Origin: Planctomycetota bacterium
GTDB lineage: Bacteria; Planctomycetota; Planctomycetia; Gemmatales; Gemmataceae
Length of the DNA stretch: 64,000 nt
Reading direction: 5' to 3'
Assembly (NCBI GenBank): GCA_021413735.1
Contig: JAIOPV010000254.1
Coordinates: forward strand, 1-64,000
A program made the translations under genes and the position numbers. This document shows positions 62,059-64,000 of the stretch, one piece after another (the first letter of the stretch is position 1; the number at the start of each line of letters is the position of its first letter). Under the pieces are notes generated by a model, which ran no database searches, was not told where the DNA came from, and saw only the letters and a list, made by a program, of their open reading frames with translations.

Positions 62059-63333
62059 ATGAATCTTCGCCTCGATCATCTGCTTACTGAACTCCGCGAA
62101 CGCGGTCACGCCATCCTCGCCGCGATCGACGCCGACCCGCTACTCGTGCACCGGCAATCGGGATCGCTCGTCCTCACGAACGCAGGCGGCGCTCTGTTCA
62201 CGCCGCAGGAACCGCACCAACTCTTCGCCAAGGGACTCGTCTATCGTCGCGAGCCATTTCAGGTCGTGTCGCTGCCGCTCGTGAAGATTTACAACCTCGG
62301 CGAGAAGTCCGTGAGCGTCGCCGACATCGCCGGGCTTGCGTCTGAAGCCGACGCACGCCTGCACTTTCTCCACAAACTCGACGGCACCCTCATCCAGCGG
62401 TTCCAGCACGAAGGCCGCGTCTACTTCACCACTCGCGGCATGATCGAGGGCGGCCCCTGCTACGGCGTGCAGGACGAAGACGCTCCGGCGCATGTGCAGA
62501 ATTTCGACTTCCTCGGCACGGCCCGAAAGGTCGCCGAGCGGTTGTACCCTGCGTTGAGTGAAGCGCGACCAGAACTGGATGGCCTCACTCTGGTGTTCGA
62601 GTTCATCCACCCTGAAACGCGGGTCATCACAAATTATGGCGAACGGCAGGATCTCGTGCTGCTGGCGTGCTTCGATCGGCACGACTTCCGGTATCGCACC
62701 TACCGCGAAGTGCGTGAACTCGCGACCACGCACAGCCTCACGGCTGTTGACGAGTTCTCGCCGGTCGGCGGTTCGCTCGCGGAACAGATCGACTCGCTTC
62801 TCGCAACGATCGCGGGCACGGATCAAGAGGGCACGGTCATCACGATCGAGCACGGGCACCGCGTGGTGTATCGCGTGAAGGTGAAGTCCCCGGAGTATTT
62901 GCGGGTGCTGAAGCTGGTGGTCACCTGCACTTACGACCGCACAGCGGAGATTGTTGACGTTCACCCGGAATGGACAAACTGGCAGGATTTCGAGACGCAC
63001 ATGCGCGGGCTTGGCCGCGAGCAAGTTCCGGAGGAAGTGCTGGACTTCTATCGCGAACATTACGACGCTCACACAGCGTATCTCGCCGATTGCGAACGGC
63101 TCCGAGCGTGGGGTGCCGAAACAGCGGCGCGGGTTCTGGCTGAAGCGCGAGCCGAAGCTGGCAACCCGCCCGACCCGCGACTGTTGCGGAAGTGCTTCGC
63201 GGCTCGTGCGGTGAAGTTGCCGCTGCGACCACTGCTGTTCGCGGCATTCGATGGCGAGTTGACTATCGCGACCGTGCGAAAGATTGCCAGCAGCCCTGCC
63301 GAGGCACGCGAAGCCCTCGGAAAGATTGCCTAA
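62059..63333 (+). CDS. T4 Rnl1-like RNA ligase
   Basis: 424 aa. Covalent nucleotidyltransferase fold with the ligase motifs in order: KGLVYRREPFQVVSLPLVKIYN upstream region, motif I Lys106 in HKLDGT, motif III Glu181 in LTLVFEFIHP, motif IV Glu257 in DQEGTVITI, motif V Lys274 and Lys276 in YRVKVKSPEY. The LVFEFIHPETRVI block is like that of T4 RNA ligase 1. It adenylates itself with ATP and then seals 5'-phosphate and 3'-OH RNA ends. The C-terminal ~140 residues are helical. No kinase/phosphatase partner or phage gene is adjacent. A repeat fragment replaces a normal ribosome binding site upstream, so translation start is uncertain. Confidence 0.88.
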   Translation: MNLRLDHLLTELRERGHAILAAIDADPLLVHRQSGSLVLTNAGGALFTPQEPHQLFAKGLVYRREPFQVVSLPLVKIYNLGEKSVSVADIAGLASEADARLHFLHKLDGTLIQRFQHEGRVYFTTRGMIEGGPCYGVQDEDAPAHVQNFDFLGTARKVAERLYPALSEARPELDGLTLVFEFIHPETRVITNYGERQDLVLLACFDRHDFRYRTYREVRELATTHSLTAVDEFSPVGGSLAEQIDSLLATIAGTDQEGTVITIEHGHRVVYRVKVKSPEYLRVLKLVVTCTYDRTAEIVDVHPEWTNWQDFETHMRGLGREQVPEEVLDFYREHYDAHTAYLADCERLRAWGAETAARVLAEARAEAGNPPDPRLLRKCFAARAVKLPLRPLLFAAFDGELTIATVRKIASSPAEAREALGKIA

Positions 63334-63352
63334 TCACGCGGCGTTGTTACGG

Positions 63353-63419
63353 TTGAGCGAGCCGCGACCGCAAGGGAGGTGCCACGTTTCCCGCTCCCTT
63401 GCGGTCGCGGCTCGCTCAA
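63353..63419. repeat. perfect 26-base inverted repeat (GAGCGAGCCGCGACCGCAAGGGAG type)
   Basis: Bases 63353-63378 and 63394-63419 are perfect reverse complements around a 15-base loop. It starts 20 bases after the RNA ligase stop and ends exactly where the coding similarity of the following gene remnant begins. Confidence 0.94.
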
Positions 63420-63420
63420 A

Positions 63421-63706
63421 TCTTCAAAACCAGTCCGGCCTCGATCTCAACGATTTCATTGGGGCCGCTGTCGTCGCTGTGGACAACGGCAAGCTCACGT
63501 TGAAACTCGGGCCGAAGTTGCGGCCGTTTCTGCTCAGCCACTTCGACCGCGATACGTTCACTTACCAGCCCGAGGGCGAGATGGCGGCAGGGCTCAGCGC
63601 TGTGACCTTCCGCATTGGCCCGGATCGCATCGCGGACACCATCACCATCGAGAACCTGAACCTACACGGGTCGGGGACGCTCACACGCATCACCGTGAGG
63701 AAGTGA
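63421..63706 (+). pseudogene. 3' remnant of DUF3471/beta-lactamase-family gene
   Basis: About 94 codons ending at TGA 63704-63706. The residues DLNDFIGAAVVAVDNGKLTL, LGPKLRPFLLSHFDRDTFTY and AVTFRIGPDRIADTITIENL match the C-terminal DUF3471-like beta domain that follows serine hydrolases of the beta-lactamase/penicillin-binding class. The catalytic domain is absent; the frame enters the palindrome at 63353-63419 and no start with a ribosome binding site is seen. Likely the tail of a deleted gene. Confidence 0.72.
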
Positions 63707-63899
63707 ATCCGAGTTTCCCCTTGATTCCTTCTCCACCTTCTTGAGCAAGGCCACCTCGACTCGGCGTGGTTATCTCGTCGTCATAGCTTTCCTGGCTTCA
63801 CAAAGTATTTGCAGGCGGGTCCGGCAGATTGTTCATCGCGGCTTCCGAGTTGCATGTCTCAACTGTGGCGCTACTGCCACATGATCTGAAGGAGCTTTC
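63707..63899. promoter_or_regulatory. leader and ribosome binding site of the last gene
   Basis: An AAGGAG box at 63888-63893 lies 6 bases before the ATG at 63900, the clearest ribosome binding site in this part of the window. No convincing promoter boxes or hairpin were seen in the rest of the gap. Confidence 0.6.
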
Positions 63900-64000
63900 A
63901 TGCAACGCTATCTCTTGACCGGCTTCGCCATCGCGTTGATCGCCGCACCGGTATCCGCACTGCCTCCCACCAACGCCCAGACTTTGGAGCACTCGACGGA
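63900..64000 (+). CDS. exported protein, truncated by window end
   Basis: Only the first 33 codons are present: a signal peptide (QRYLLTGFAIALIAAPVSA) with likely cleavage after the Ala, then LPPTNAQTLEHST. Start fixed by the AAGGAG box 6 bases upstream. Family cannot be told from this stretch. Confidence 0.75.
   Translation, partial: MQRYLLTGFAIALIAAPVSALPPTNAQTLEHST

Overview
The window reads as a chromosomal segment of a planctomycete, most likely of the Gemmataceae. Supporting signs are a DUF1559-type prepilin, a Tat-exported protein of unknown function, formylglycine-enzyme-like and ceramidase-like proteins, a leucine-rich-repeat remnant, GC-rich coding sequence, long gaps between genes, and many unrelated long palindromes between (and once inside) genes. 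This is inferred from gene content; no rRNA or tRNA gene was seen.

Layout. 1-9 kb: a truncated HEAT-repeat membrane protein (-), a DUF1559 prepilin-like protein, a small secreted protein (-), amidophosphoribosyltransferase, a DUF6065-like protein, a sugar nucleotidyltransferase (-), an HNH endonuclease with a small overlapping partner, and a MazG-like protein. 9-16 kb: a large exported/membrane protein with an ABC ATPase, a Tat-signal protein and an OprB-like porin. 15.7-19 kb: the minus-strand module M24 peptidase - accB - accC. 19-23.3 kb: a small membrane protein, an LRR remnant, an FGE-like/sialidase-like fusion and an aldo/keto reductase. 23.3-30.3 kb: a Tad/Flp pilus operon (-). 31-35.8 kb: a four-gene sugar-acid-type catabolic operon (-). 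35.9-38.7 kb: a TPR protein and a secretin, probably the outer-membrane part of the Tad machine, cut off from the rest by the catabolic operon. 39.4-40.7 kb: an integral membrane protein gene broken by one in-frame TAG.

The centrepiece is 41.2-61.8 kb. A PUFA-synthase-like set (PfaD-type enoyl reductase; a 2270-aa KS-AT-ACP-ACP-KR-DH protein; a 2250-aa KS-CLF-AT-DH-DH protein) is followed on the same strand by a complete oleABCD set whose reading frames overlap. From family knowledge, the Pfa enzymes build a polyunsaturated acyl chain. OleA joins two chains head to head, OleD reduces the product, OleC makes a beta-lactone and OleB decarboxylates it to an olefin. The predicted product is therefore a very long polyunsaturated hydrocarbon, as known for Pfa plus Ole in Shewanella. 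The block is bracketed by inverted copies of a short repeat family (about 40.8-41.0 kb and 61.8-62.1 kb), and perfect palindromes lie between its pfa genes and inside oleC.

After the cluster come a T4 Rnl1-like RNA ligase, a palindrome, the 3' remnant of a DUF3471/beta-lactamase-family gene, and the first codons of an exported protein that runs off the window. Many start codons were reset from the longest possible frame using ribosome binding sites, signal peptides and overlaps; these choices are stated per gene.
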